Shown: positions 40,801-52,800 of the stretch, in pieces
How the letters are laid out: every line of letters starts with the position of its first letter
How positions within the stretch are numbered: the stretch's first letter is position 1
Assembly (NCBI GenBank): GCA_036245525.1
Contig: BTPG01000006.1
Span: 90,011,504 to 90,075,503, forward strand
Origin: Semisulcospira habei
Lineage: Eukaryota; Mollusca; Gastropoda; Semisulcospiridae
Direction of reading: 5' to 3'
Length of the DNA: 64,000 nucleotides
The notes under the pieces: model-generated
Database searches by the model: none
Told to the model about the DNA's origin: nothing
What the model saw: only the letters and a program-made list of their open reading frames with translations
Program-made: the position numbers and the translations under genes

Positions 40801-43800
40801 CAAGCCACGCGCTAACGAAGCAGAGCGTGGGGAGCGTGACTCCGAAACTCGCCTACCCTGCTCCGAAGACTCGGAGAGGGGAGGGAGAACCTGCGAGGTA
40901 ACGGTACAAGAAGGGGACTTACCTGTGGGCCGGAAAGCCCGATGCGCCGAGGGAAGTACGTCCACCCGTGGAGGATCCCGGGGAGACAGAAGCGGGCGAG
41001 GGGCCCGGTCACGCCTGTAGAAGTCCCACCTGCGCGAACACCGGTCTTCCGTCCAAGCGGCGCCACCGTTACACGTTCCGTCCGAAGCACCGCCCGAACA
41101 CGGCAAGCAAGAGTCGTGTGCATCATCCGGCCACTGGAAGTCCCCGCACGGCGGCAAGTCTTCGACACAGAAGAAGCCATAAGGCCCTAAACCAACTACG
41201 CCGGCGAAGAAAGTCAACCGTGCACAAAACAGCAGGGCACAAGTCACGTGCGTCGTCGAACCCCAAGGCCAAGCCAAGGGTGAACTCACAAAGTCAGAGC
41301 CGGTAAAACCGGTCGGCGCACAGGTCACAATGAGTCCAATTGTCAAAGGAAAAACCACGAATGTAGTGAGTCCAGGGCTGAATCGAAGACTCCAATTCAA
41401 GCCCACAGTCAAAAACCACTGAAACCCGTAGAACGGAGAAAGGCAAAAACTCGACCGTCCCCGGTCGAGCTATGAGTGAAACTGACGAGGTCGCCCTATG
41501 CTCGCCGGGATAGGGTAGTAAGGGGAGGCCACCCGGGGTCATAGTGCTTGGATCCCCGGTGTCTCCTCCCCAGTTGTGTGCTACACACAATTTTTGCTGA
41601 AATCTATAGGCAATAGAGTGTATTCCCAGATAGTAATGCCATTGGTAATGTATTTTGAAAAAACAAAGCCTGGACTGGACCCAAACGACTTGAAGCATTT
41701 TAGACCTGTCTCTAACCTTCCGTTTATTTCAAAGATTTTGGAGAAGGTTGTTTTGAAACAGCTACAAAGCCATTTGTCTGGAAACGGTCTTTTAGAAATG
41801 CACCAGTCGGCATACAGAAAGGATCACAGCACGGAGACTGCTGTGCTGAGCGTCCTGGATGGTCTGCTAGTGAAGGCAGAAGAGAGACTTGTCTCTCTCA
41901 TTGCTCTGTTGGACCTCAGCGCAGCATTCGACACGCTCGATCATTCTGTTTTGCTGAAGAGGTTAGAGGTGACCTTTGGCATGCGTGGTACCGCCCTGGC
42001 CTGGTTCACTTCATACTTTAAGGATCGTTCTCAGGCTGTTATTGTTAATGGCCAGCTATCTGCTTCTAGTCTTTTGTTGTGTGGAGTCCCTCAGGGCTCC
42101 GTATTAGGGCCTGTTTTGTTCACTATATATTCACAACCTCTATCTGATGTAATTGCCGCCCATGAGTGTGATTTTCACAAGTATGCTGACGATACTGAAT
42201 TGTCAAGAAGTAGCGCGCCTAGCCATTTCAGCTCCGCTAAGATGAGCGTACAGTGTTGTATAGACGACGTCCTGTCCTGGATGACTAGCAACAAACTTAA
42301 GCTTAACACTGACAAAACCGAAGTCATGCCTGCCGGCTCTCAGTCTCGCCTTAGTCTGATCGACGGCGAGTTCGCAAACATTGGTGGCTGCAGCGTTCCC
42401 TTCCAGAAATGTGTCAAATATCTGGGTGTGAAGATTGACTCGACGCTCTCCATGCATGATCATATCAGTAGCGTCTGCCGAGCTGGTTTCCTTGAGCTGC
42501 GCAGAATTGCTTCTCTCAGACCGTATCTCACAGAAGGTACGGCGTCAAGACTTGTAAATACATTCATTACTTCCAGGCTCGATTATTGCAATTCTGTACT
42601 GGCAGGTTTACCGGCAGATCAGATTTCACGCTTGCAAATGATTCAAAACAATGCGGCGCGTCTCATCTTGAAGAAACGAAAGAGAGACCACGTTACGCCT
42701 CTACTGAAGCAGTTGCACTGGCTGCCCGTCAAATTCCGTTGCCAGTACAAAATTGCAATTTTCGCCTATCGGCATTTTGACGGATCTCTCCCGCCGTACC
42801 TCTCTGCCAAGCTGTCTGCCTATCAGCCATCACGCACCCTCCGTTCCTCCAGTGAAAAGCTGTTAAAAATCCCGAAGCTCAACATGAAAACTGTCGGGGA
42901 GCGTTCTTTCACCTTTTTCGCCCCAAGTGTGTGGAACTCGCTGCCAACGGAAATAGGGAATCTGCCCACATTGTCACAGTTCAAGGCTCACTTAAAGACT
43001 TTTCTTTTTGTCGGGCATTTAACACTTAGCTCATATTTAGCTAACTGTTGACTGACTGCCACCTATTCTGATCCCAGAGGAAGTGAATGTAAGGTGTGGG
43101 GAAGGGATGGGGTGGTTTAAAGTAGTGCATAATTGTGCGTGTGGTTCTGAGAGAGAAAGGGTGTGCTGTTGTGCATGCGCAGTGAGTCCAGTGTTTTCCT
43201 GGAGAACAGCGCTATACAAGAACTATGTATTATTATTATTATTATTACAATGCCAGGTTCATAGTGACGACTCAATGCTATACGTTACTCGTCGCAGTAC
43301 TAACATTTTACATATTACAGGATCAAACCTGGCAATTTTCTTGCTGATTTTGAAGTGGTGCAGAAAAGTATCTGATTTTCACACCTAGGGCTTACAGGTC
43401 ACAATTGACCTAATCATACCCGACAGCCGAGACAAACTGTAGGCTTATGTCAATACTGTATATGAAAAATCATGCGATTATTAATGAGAAGATTGCTTTT
43501 TTCATTAAAAAATTCAATTGTTTTAAGATTAATCCCAAACAATTCGTGAAATTAATCCCAAAAATGTAAAACTAATTTTTTTCAAAAATATTTAATTATC
43601 ATTCCAAAAGTTCAAGAGGTATAATGCTGGTTAACAAACTCATGCAATATCTTCCTTTTATCTAGGTATGTGCAAAATATCAAGTAAATATAAGCAAAAT
43701 TACAGACTCCAGTGTGGATCAAACGGTTTTTGTGAAACTGCCTTTTTCTCGACATTGAGCATCTTAATAAAAAAAATTGTTAAAAAAAATGAATTTTTCT

Positions 43801-46800
43801 CGAAAATGTATTTTTTCGAAAAATACTTACCGATGGCATTACTACTAGAAATACTTCGCTTAGCTTAACAATTTTAGCCCAAAAAACACGTGTACGTTAC
43901 GACAGGGGAGGCAATCACTAAGGGTGTCGTTACCAGGACACCCGGGGTGGCATCCCCTGCCTCCCTATCCGGTGGCATGCTCACCATTTCCCAGCAGTCT
44001 CATAGCTCGACAGCGGCAAGCGGGGAAGGCGGGAGGGACCTCTGAGTAATGCCGTCTGTAAGTATTTTTCGAAAAATACATTTTAGAGAAAAATTCATTT
44101 ATTTCTCAAAATCATTACAGACGGCATTACTGCTAAGAAGAATGGCGAATAGGAAGAGGGTGCCGCAGGTCCTGGGCCACCTGTCCCACGCCCAAGCGCC
44201 TCTGCGAGTAAACAGAGGGTCCCACCCTACACGCCCACTCCCGACAATTTTAGCTAGGAGGGAGTGCTGCGCTGCCGAAATGTCCCACAGTAAGGCCAAG
44301 TTGTCGTGCTGGCCGGATAGATCTCGTAGGTAGAAGCGGGCGAAGGTAGATTTGGCCCGCCAACCCACGGCTGCCACAATGTCGCTGAATGCGCAGTTGC
44401 GGTCAAAGGCGATGCTCGCTGCCACTGCTCTGCCTTCATGTGCCCTGATACGTAAGGTCTTGGCTTGTGCAGAGGCGAGCTCTTTGTATGCCTCCTGTAT
44501 CACCCAGCGGAGCCATGATGAGATCGTCTGCGCAGATATGTCTCGTCTGCCCGGAGCCAAGCGCCCTTGTCTTAGTGGCTTTGTTATGCGCAGGTAAACT
44601 TTAAGCACCCTGATGGGGTCCTGTAAGCGGGATTCCCCGTTTTGTTCCATTGTACTGAGAGGATGGATGGTCAACACTCGGGGCGCCAATGCTGGGAGGC
44701 GATTCTTGGCCAGAAACGTAGGGTCTGTGTGGAGCTGCACCGAGCCATCAACCCGGCACTGGAGACATGATGGGCGCACCGAGAAGGCATGTATCTCGCT
44801 GACCTGCGATGCTGAGGCGAGGGCGAGAAGGAAGCAGGTCTTCCGAGTGAGATCTCTAAGTCAAGCCATATCCAAAGGTTCAAACCGGTCTGAGTTGAGC
44901 CAGGTGAGGACCCAGGCCAGGTTCCACCGTGGAATTAGCGAACGGCACGCCGGTCGTTGTCGATCAAAGTCGCCATAAGGTCTGCCAGGTCTCTGCAGGC
45001 ACCCGGGTCCGGGCGGCCCAAGTGTCGATAAGTGTCTGCCACCATCGCTAGATATCCTCGTATGGTAATGGGGGCCAGATTCTGGTTGGTAAACAGCCAA
45101 AAGAAGAACTCGGCCAGCTGGTGTTGAGTCAAGTCCATGGGGGAGAGATGCTCCTCAGCGCACCAAGCCTGGAGTACTCGCCACTTTCCCTCATAGACCC
45201 GATGGGTAGAATCCCTCCGGGCTGTTGCGATAGCTTCCACTGCTGCACCCAAGAAGCCTCTAGCTGCGAGGGCTGTCATGACAAGTCTCCAGGCATGTAA
45301 CAGCAGTCATTCCGGGCATGGATGGAACAGCGGCTGTCGAGGTTGCTTGAGCATTGTCGGAGGTGTGGGGAGCTTCATCGGGGTATCAGTGGTGAGGCTC
45401 ATGAGGTCTGTGGTCCAGCTCTTGGCCCAACTAAAGGAGGCTACCAGGAAGACGATCGCGTTGCTGCCTCTGAGCTTCTGGAGCACCTTTGGGACTAGTA
45501 CTGTCGGAGGGAACGCGTACGCCAGAAGTCCGTCCCACGGGATGGAGAGTGCTTCTATGGCCCAAGCTAGCAAGTCCGGGATGGGGGAGATGAACAGCGG
45601 TAGTTTGTTGTTCCACCTCATGGCGAAGAGGTCGATCATCGGGTTCTCCCATCGCATGCAGATCATCTGGAAGATGTCCTGCCGAAGAGACCAGTGTGAA
45701 GTAGTTGGCCGCGGCGTGAGAGAGAATCTGCGAGGACGTTGAGATGTCCGGGAATGTGTCGTACCCGTAGCGTAATTCCTCGATCGCTGCACCACAGGAA
45801 GACCTGATACACCAAGATGCAGAGGGGACCAGCCTCCGTAGCGCAGTGGGTAGCGCGTCGGACTGGCGGCCGGGAGATCCGGGTTCGAATCCCAGCCGAG
45901 TCAAGCGGGACTTTTCCTACCTGGGTCGCCTCTTACCCAGAGCGGGTGTGCTATGGACCCAATGGGAAGGCTGATGCCACTCAGCCGAGACTCACCCACT
46001 TCACAGGTGCGACTTTGGGGGTGTTACCCGGGTTATGACGCATCGCAAGGTGTAGATGATTACATGGCTGGCACCGCAGGTGTCCGCAAGTCCCGGGCCT
46101 GGTTAATACCAGGATATTTATGACAGGAAGCGTGGAATGCGGCCCTGTCACGCAGTCCCTAACCACATGGACCACCATGGCATCATCATATCATCCTCAT
46201 CATCATGCAAAAATGAAAAAACACTATTCCAGGTGCCTCTGACCCCTCAAGTCTCCGTCTCATGGTGACCTCAGCCCGGTCCGGCCTCTAGGAGCCCTAG
46301 GTGCGCGGTTGTCTTCGGCCAGACCCTGCTGCTGTGCGTGGAAGGACGTAGTGGTTGACTCGCCACCTCTGGGGGGAGCTCTCACTCGTCGATTCCATGA
46401 CTAGCAAGAAAAATGTTAAGTAGGAAGACCACCGAAGTGACTCGGCAGTAGTGCGGAGTTTCCTCCGGAGGGAGTCCCCTAACCTGACATATATACAGCA
46501 GCGGGGCCGGGAGTCTGGCTGTGGCAACTGGCGGGCCTGGGTGAGCACACTGGGGTTGATTGGGGTGAGCGGCGTGGGAGAAAGACCTCTGAGGTCGACA
46601 GAGGAAGCTTGGAAGAAATTTTTAAAAAAGATGCAGAGGGAAGGCACGCGTGTACCGCCTTGATTCTGAGTGTTGGCCACCACTGTAAAATTGTCGGATA
46701 GTACGAGGACTTCCTGACTCGTGAGACGTTGCTCCCAGTGGGTGAGCGCGAGCCACACTGCTTTCATCTCCAGCCAGTTGATGTGCTTGTTCGCTTGATC

Positions 46801-49800
46801 CCTTGTCCAACTGCCCGATGTCGTGACAAACTCTGGAAGCAGATGAGCCCCCCAACCCAAGTGGCTCGGGTTCATGCAGATGGAGAGTCAAGGAGGCGGA
46901 GAGGCTAGGGGAACTCCTGACGCTAGCCATAACTTGTCCGTCCACCGCTGGAGATGAGATTTGACAAGTGACGAGACCGGAAAGCAGGTGGAGCTGTATC
47001 ATTCTGGTGTAAAGCCTGCCGAGAGGTAACAGGTCCACCACTGCACTTAGGAGTCCTAACAGCTGTAGCCAGACCCTCTTAGGACTTGTCGCGCCATCTC
47101 CTCTATCTTCAGGATCCGCTTCTCGGGAAGTCTGACTCATTTGAGATCTGTCAAGAATTCCATGCCAAGGTGGATAAACTGACGAGAAGGAATGAGGTCG
47201 GACTTGCCGTCGATGAGGAACCGAGCCGTCGTAGCAGTGCCAGCAGATCATCTCTGTCCTTCTCCTACGCTTGAACCCTTTGGTTCCGAAAGAGTAGATC
47301 GTCCAGATAATTGGAGGCTGGGCTGGCGGCCGACCGTCAAAACCTGGAAATGACTCAGTCTATTATCCAGGTGAAGACCCAAGGGCTGAGGTTTAGTCCG
47401 AACGGGAGAGCCCGAAACTGATACACGACCCCGCGGAAGGCGAAGCGCAGATAATGCCGAGAGGACGGGTGTATGGGTACATGAAGATACGCGTCCGCTA
47501 GGTCGAGACTCACGGCAAAATCCTGGGGTTGCACCGCCTACTGCAGGTCTCTGGCTGTCTCCATCCGGAATCGTGAAGCCACAATGTACTTGTTTAACGC
47601 TGAGAGGTCTATCACTGGCCGCCACTTGCCTCCTGGCTTGGGAACGAGGAACAGCCGACTGTAGAAGGCTGGGGTGTCTTGACGGTCGACCACCTCTGTG
47701 GCCTCCTTCTGTATTCCTGCCAGTCTGTTTGCTTAACTGACGAGTGGCAAGCGGGGCAGGTGGGAGGGTCCTTCGAGTAATGTCATCAGTTTTAGAGAAA
47801 AATTCATTTGTTTCCTTAAAATACGTTACCGATGACATTACTGTTAGGAAGAATAGCGAATAGGAGGAGGGTGCCGCTTATAACACCCACAACCCCTAAA
47901 TACCGCTAACAAGACTCGCCCTCCCCGGAGTAACCTCCCGATAATTTCATCTAAGAATTACCTACGGCACCGAGGGTACCGGAAGGGAGTGTTGCGCCGC
48001 GGCGATGTCTCACACCAGCGTCATGTTTTCCCGCTGGCTGGAGAGGTCCCAAAGGTAGAACCGGGTGAAGGTTGATTCTGCTCACCAGCCCATGGCCGCC
48101 ACAATGTCTTTGACGGTGCAGTTGCGGTCGAATGCGAGGCTTGCGGCCATGGCTCTGACCTCGTGTGCCCTGATGTTCATTCGCTTGGCTGCATCTGGGG
48201 CGAGGTCCTGGTAGGCGGAGCGTATCACCCATCGGAGCCAGGAGGATATTGTCTGGGCCGAGATGTCAGTTCTACCTGGGGACAGAGGGAGAAATAGGCG
48301 GGCGCATCCCCTGTGTAGCGGCTTGGTCCGGCGCAGGTACGCCTGTAAAGCTCTCACCGTGTCCTGCTGTCTGGTCTCCCGGGCAGGACTTGAATCCCTC
48401 AAAGGCCAAATGGTGATCACCTGCGGGGCGGCCTAAGGAGACCGTGTCTTGGCTAGGAAAGCCTGGTCGGGCAATAGTTGCACAGAGTCATCCGTCTGGA
48501 ACTGTAAGCAGGAGGGGCGTGCTGAAAGCGTGCAGTTCGCTGACCCTGGAAGCAGTGGCAAGGGCCAGTAGGAAGCAGGTCTTCCACGTCACGTCGGCCA
48601 ACCGCGCCAACTGGAGTGGTTCGAAGCGGTGCGAGTTGAGCCACGTCAGTACCCAGGGTAGATCCCATCGCGGGAACCAGCAAGCGAAGGGAGGGACATT
48701 GTAGGCCAAAGTGGGCCATAAGGTCGGCGAGGTCTCCACAGTCACCGTGGTCCCACCGGCCCAAATGGCGGTACGTGTCAGCGATCATGGCCAAGTAGCC
48801 CCTAATGGTCATCGGCGCCAAACGCCGGTCGGTGAAGACCCAGAGGAAGAACTCAGCCAGCTGGGGAACGGTCAGATCCGTAGCAGAAAGGCACTTGTCA
48901 TCACACCTGGCGCACAGGACTCGCCACTTTCCCTAGCTTCCACTGTTGCACTAGCGGCGAGGGCTTGCTGCACAATCTCCAGGCGTGGAGGAGGAGTCGC
49001 TCGGGCACGGATGGTACAGCGCCTGTCGCGGCTGCTTCAGCATCATGCGTGGGGTGGGGAGCCGCAGAGGAGGGCCCGTGGCGAGGTTCAGAAGATCGGT
49101 GGTCCACGACTTGATCCAGCAGAATGGAGCCACCAGAAACAGGACCACGTTGCAACCTTTGAGCTTGAGCAGGACATTGGGGACGAGCACCGTAGGTGGG
49201 TAAGCGCACGCGACGAGGCCATCCCATGGAATGGAGAGAACATTGACGGCTCAAGCTAGTGGATCTGAAATGGGGGAGACGAAGAGGGGAAGCTGGCGAT
49301 TCCACCACATCGCGAAGAGGTCAATCATGTGGGTCTCCCATTCTGTGCAGATCATCTGAAAGATGTCCGGCTGGAGTGCCCACTCGGTATGGAGAAGCTG
49401 ACCGTGCTGCGAGAGGGAGTCGGCAAGGACATTCAGATGGCCCGGGATGTGTCTCACTCGGAGAGAGATGCTGCGATCTTCGCACCACCGGAGCACCTGG
49501 TAGAAGAGGATGCAGAGGGAGGGGGAGCGCATCCCGCCCTGCTTCTGGATGTAGGAGACTATCGTGGAGTTGTCTGAGAGGACGAGAAGCTCCTGGTGTC
49601 ACAGATGTGATGACTCCCACGTGATGAGGGCTTGCCAGACCATCTTCAGCTCTAACCAGTTGATGTGCTGGGCCCCGAGGACTGGGGGCCAGACACCGGA
49701 GGCTGTGGAAAACATCAGCTGCAGGTGCGTGCTCCAGCCGGAGAGACTTGCATCGATGCAAAGGGACAGATGGGGTGGAGGCGAGTAGAGGGGAACTCCC

Positions 49801-52800
49801 GATGCGAGCCAGCAGGGGTCCGCCCAGCGAAGAAGATGAGGACGGAGCATCGGCAGCACCAGAACCTGAGACTCGAGGTCACCCATCGAGGGTCGCCAGT
49901 GGAGAAGCAGGTGCAGCTGAAGCAGGCGGTAGTTGAGACGGCCGAGGGGAAGTAGGTCCGCTGCCGCACTCATCAGGCCCAGAAACTGAAGCCACACTCT
50001 GGCGGGGATCGCCTCCTCTTGAGACACCTGATGCACTAGGTTTGTCAACTTGTGAATCCGTTGCTCTGGAAGCCTCACCTTGTTGAGATCTGTGCGAAAT
50101 TCCATCCTTAAGTGAACGAAGCGGCGGGACGGCGCGAGGTCGGACTTGCCCCAATTTGACCAGGAAGCCGAGCCTGTCGATCAGATCTAGTAGCGCATCT
50201 CGATCCTTCTCCAAGGAGGCCTCCGACTGGTTCCACAAGAGAAGATTGTCCGGGTAGTTCGACATGGGGCTCGAAGATGTCCGTCTGGCCCTGGCGACAA
50301 CTGTGTCCATGATGCGGGTGAACACCCAGGGGCTGAGGTTGAGGCCGAAGAGAAGGGTGCGAAACTGGTACACCACACCGCCGAAGGCGAAGCGCAGGTA
50401 ATGTCTGGAGGCGGGGTGCATGGGGGACGTGCAGATACGCACCGACAGATCTAGGCCGACGGCAAAGTCCTTAGGCTGCACCGCGGCTCAAAGAGCTCGG
50501 ACGGTCTCCATGCGAAAGGACGGGGCGGTGATGAACTTGTTCAGCGCAGAGAGGTCGATGACGGGACGCCAAGGGGCTTGGGGACCACAAAGAGTCGGCT
50601 GTAGAAGGCTGGGGAGTCGTGTCGCGCCACTACCTCCATGGCGGCCTTCTGAAGCAAGCGCAGAGCATTGGTTTGGAGCTGGTCCGTCGGCACCGAGGTC
50701 CACAGGGGAGAGCAGCGCAAGGGGGGCAGGCGACCGAAAGGAGATCTGCAGTCCCTCTGAGATGGTGTTGAGGATCCACGGGTCGTCTGGCAGCAGCAAC
50801 CGCCACACATCGCTGCGGAGAGCAAGCTGCGTTGGGGAGAGCGCGGTAGCCTGGAGTGGGAGAACTGCCGGGAGTGGTGTCGAGTCGAGAAAGATGAACG
50901 ATTATGCCGGCGGGGTGAGGCGCACCGCGGTGTACGAGGAAAGGGTCCAGGCTTTGAGCGAGGCGGCGAGGAATGACGAACAACGGAAGCCGCGTCAACC
51001 TTGGAAAGAGGCCTAGGGTGTTGACGGCCATCCAAGTCCCGGGCAGCCATCCACGGGCGTGGCCTGCCCCTTGAGCGTGAACGTGGTTGGAGCATGGGTG
51101 TCCCCCTGGAACTCCTTTCCCACTGCATTCTGTCCGATCGGGAGGTTCGTTTGTATGAGCGATGTCGCTGTGGGCCCGTCTAGTCTATCTTTATCTGACG
51201 AGCGGGAACGCACTGGTCCAGCAATCTCGTCCGGCCGAGGGCACTTTGTCACTGACCTCCGGGCGGGACGCTGTTCGCCTGTGCTGGACTTGTCCCAAGG
51301 GCTTGGCCGTGTGGCGGGTCGTACAAGCACATTGTTGGCCAAGCTCGGTGTTCTCTTTACTCAGCGAGCTGGTGAACAAACCGGCTGATGTCCTAGGCTC
51401 AGTAAGGACTAGAGCCGCCCCTGCAGTCCGAGTCTTCACATCCGAGAGGGTCCGAGCTGTCCCATCCACGGAGGTGGTCGGGGCGGTGGCAAGTGCCTTT
51501 TCTCGGACTGGTGTCAGCCGTTCACGGCGATAGAACCCCCAGAGCCGAGACCCCTACTCTTCCAGCCAGGGGCCGCAGACAACGCATGGATGAGTGGAGG
51601 CACAGCCGGAACAGGGCAGGCATATGGCATGCACATCACTCGGCCATTGGAAGTCCCCACATCGCATGCAGGTGCAGACTTGCAAACTGCAAAACATGAT
51701 CAACAGTGAGAGGCGAGCGAGCGTGGCTCCCCGAGGCCACGCAACGAGCATACGCGCGAAGGCAAAATCGAAATCGAACACAATGCCAATCCACGGCCAG
51801 TGCCGAGGGCCGGCGCTCCTCCTTGAGCAACGGTCGTGGGCAATAACCAAGGTTTTACCTTGCCATGGCGGAGAAGTCGGCAAAGCAGGGCCGTAGGGAC
51901 CAACCGTGTTGCAGAGGCGAAGCTCCAAACCACCAACCGGTAGAGTCTGCCGGTAAACCAAGTCCCACAAACACCACAAGTCCAGCGACACAGGAAAACT
52001 CCGCCGCAGGTAAAACCGAAAAGAGACTCCAGTACCACAGTAATCCTAGAAAGCACAGAGGAATCCAAGCTAGCACAGTGAACACCGTAATCCCAGGCTA
52101 GCACAGTGCACACGATAACAAGTCCAAGGTCACAAAACGACCGGTCACTCCGTACACAGCCGACACAGTAGAGTAGGTACATAATAATAATAATAATAAT
52201 AATAATACCGTTATTATATAGGCGCTTTTTCTCAATTTTTGGGCAAATCGACTCAAAGCGCAGCAGACTGAAACCCAACACGCACACTCACGTAACAGAC
52301 TCGGATTTACGCCGTTTAAGACAAACACAGTACAAGACAGACGAAGGGCCATTTCAGCTACTGAAGTTACAGAGATTTTTGATCTTGTATTTGAAATTTG
52401 TAAAGTTGCCTGAAACCGGTACCAAAGTGTGGGGGGTGGGGGGGGGGGTGGGGGGTGGAAGAACCGGAGTACCCGGAGAAAGAACCCCCGACGGTCCGCC
52501 CGAATTAACCGTGACACTTACCAGAGGAGAAAAGTCCGACGCCGGAACCCGTTTTCGAACCTTGCACCTTTGGCATTGGTGGCAGGCGCCTTAACCACTG
52601 CGCCACAGACCGCCCCATACAACCGTTCACAGCTAGCTAAGAAAACAGACTGGCAGGAATACGTTGGGCACGTGACCGGATGGGAACGGACGGGAGGCTA
52701 TTCTGGGTACTAGTTACGGTACCCCTAGGTTGCCTCCCCTGTCGTGTAGGTACACAACCAAATTTGGGCTGAAATTATGCTAGCTAATATGCGTTCCTAA

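Larger units (their letters stand above)
38091..41412 (-). pseudogene. DIRS copy B gag-like region
   Basis: Arg/Ser/Pro-rich broken frames. The first part (41412-40900) holds a Cys/His motif [17 protein letters not shown] that recurs in copies D and E. The region 39640-40100 is G-rich tandem repeats, and R1 is inserted at 40139-40521. No catalytic motif is seen. Assignment is by position upstream of RT. Confidence 0.6.
34870..41661 (-). mobile_element. DIRS-like retrotransposon copy B, structurally complete
   Basis: Inverted terminal repeats of about 210 bp (34870-35085 and 41465-41661) share GTATTCCCAGATAGTAATGC, CTATTGCCTATAGATTTCAG and GGATCCAAGCACTATGACCC. The internal complementary region is at 35122-35215. 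The minus-strand order is gag-like region, RT, RNase H, tyrosine recombinase, as in DIRS elements. Coding frames are broken by several shifts. It interrupts a LINE with only AAA shared at the junctions, consistent with recombinase-type integration. Repeat R1 sits inside at 40139-40521. Confidence 0.92.
43792..47710 (-). mobile_element. DIRS-like retrotransposon copy C, right end lost
   Basis: Left terminal repeat 43792-44035 (GAATTTTTCTCGAAAATGTA...ACTACTAGAAATACTTCGCT) and internal complementary region 44047-44135. Minus-strand recombinase, RNase H and part of the RT follow, and the element ends abruptly near 47710 against copy D. An 801-bp SINE-like insert is at 45827-46627. Terminal sequences are closest to copy A. 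Confidence 0.85.

Noticed and set aside
41576..41661. Start codon at 41576 as the true start of a 491-residue RT
   Set aside because: This part lies in the terminal repeat of DIRS copy B. The LINE frame is continued from 34869, not started here.
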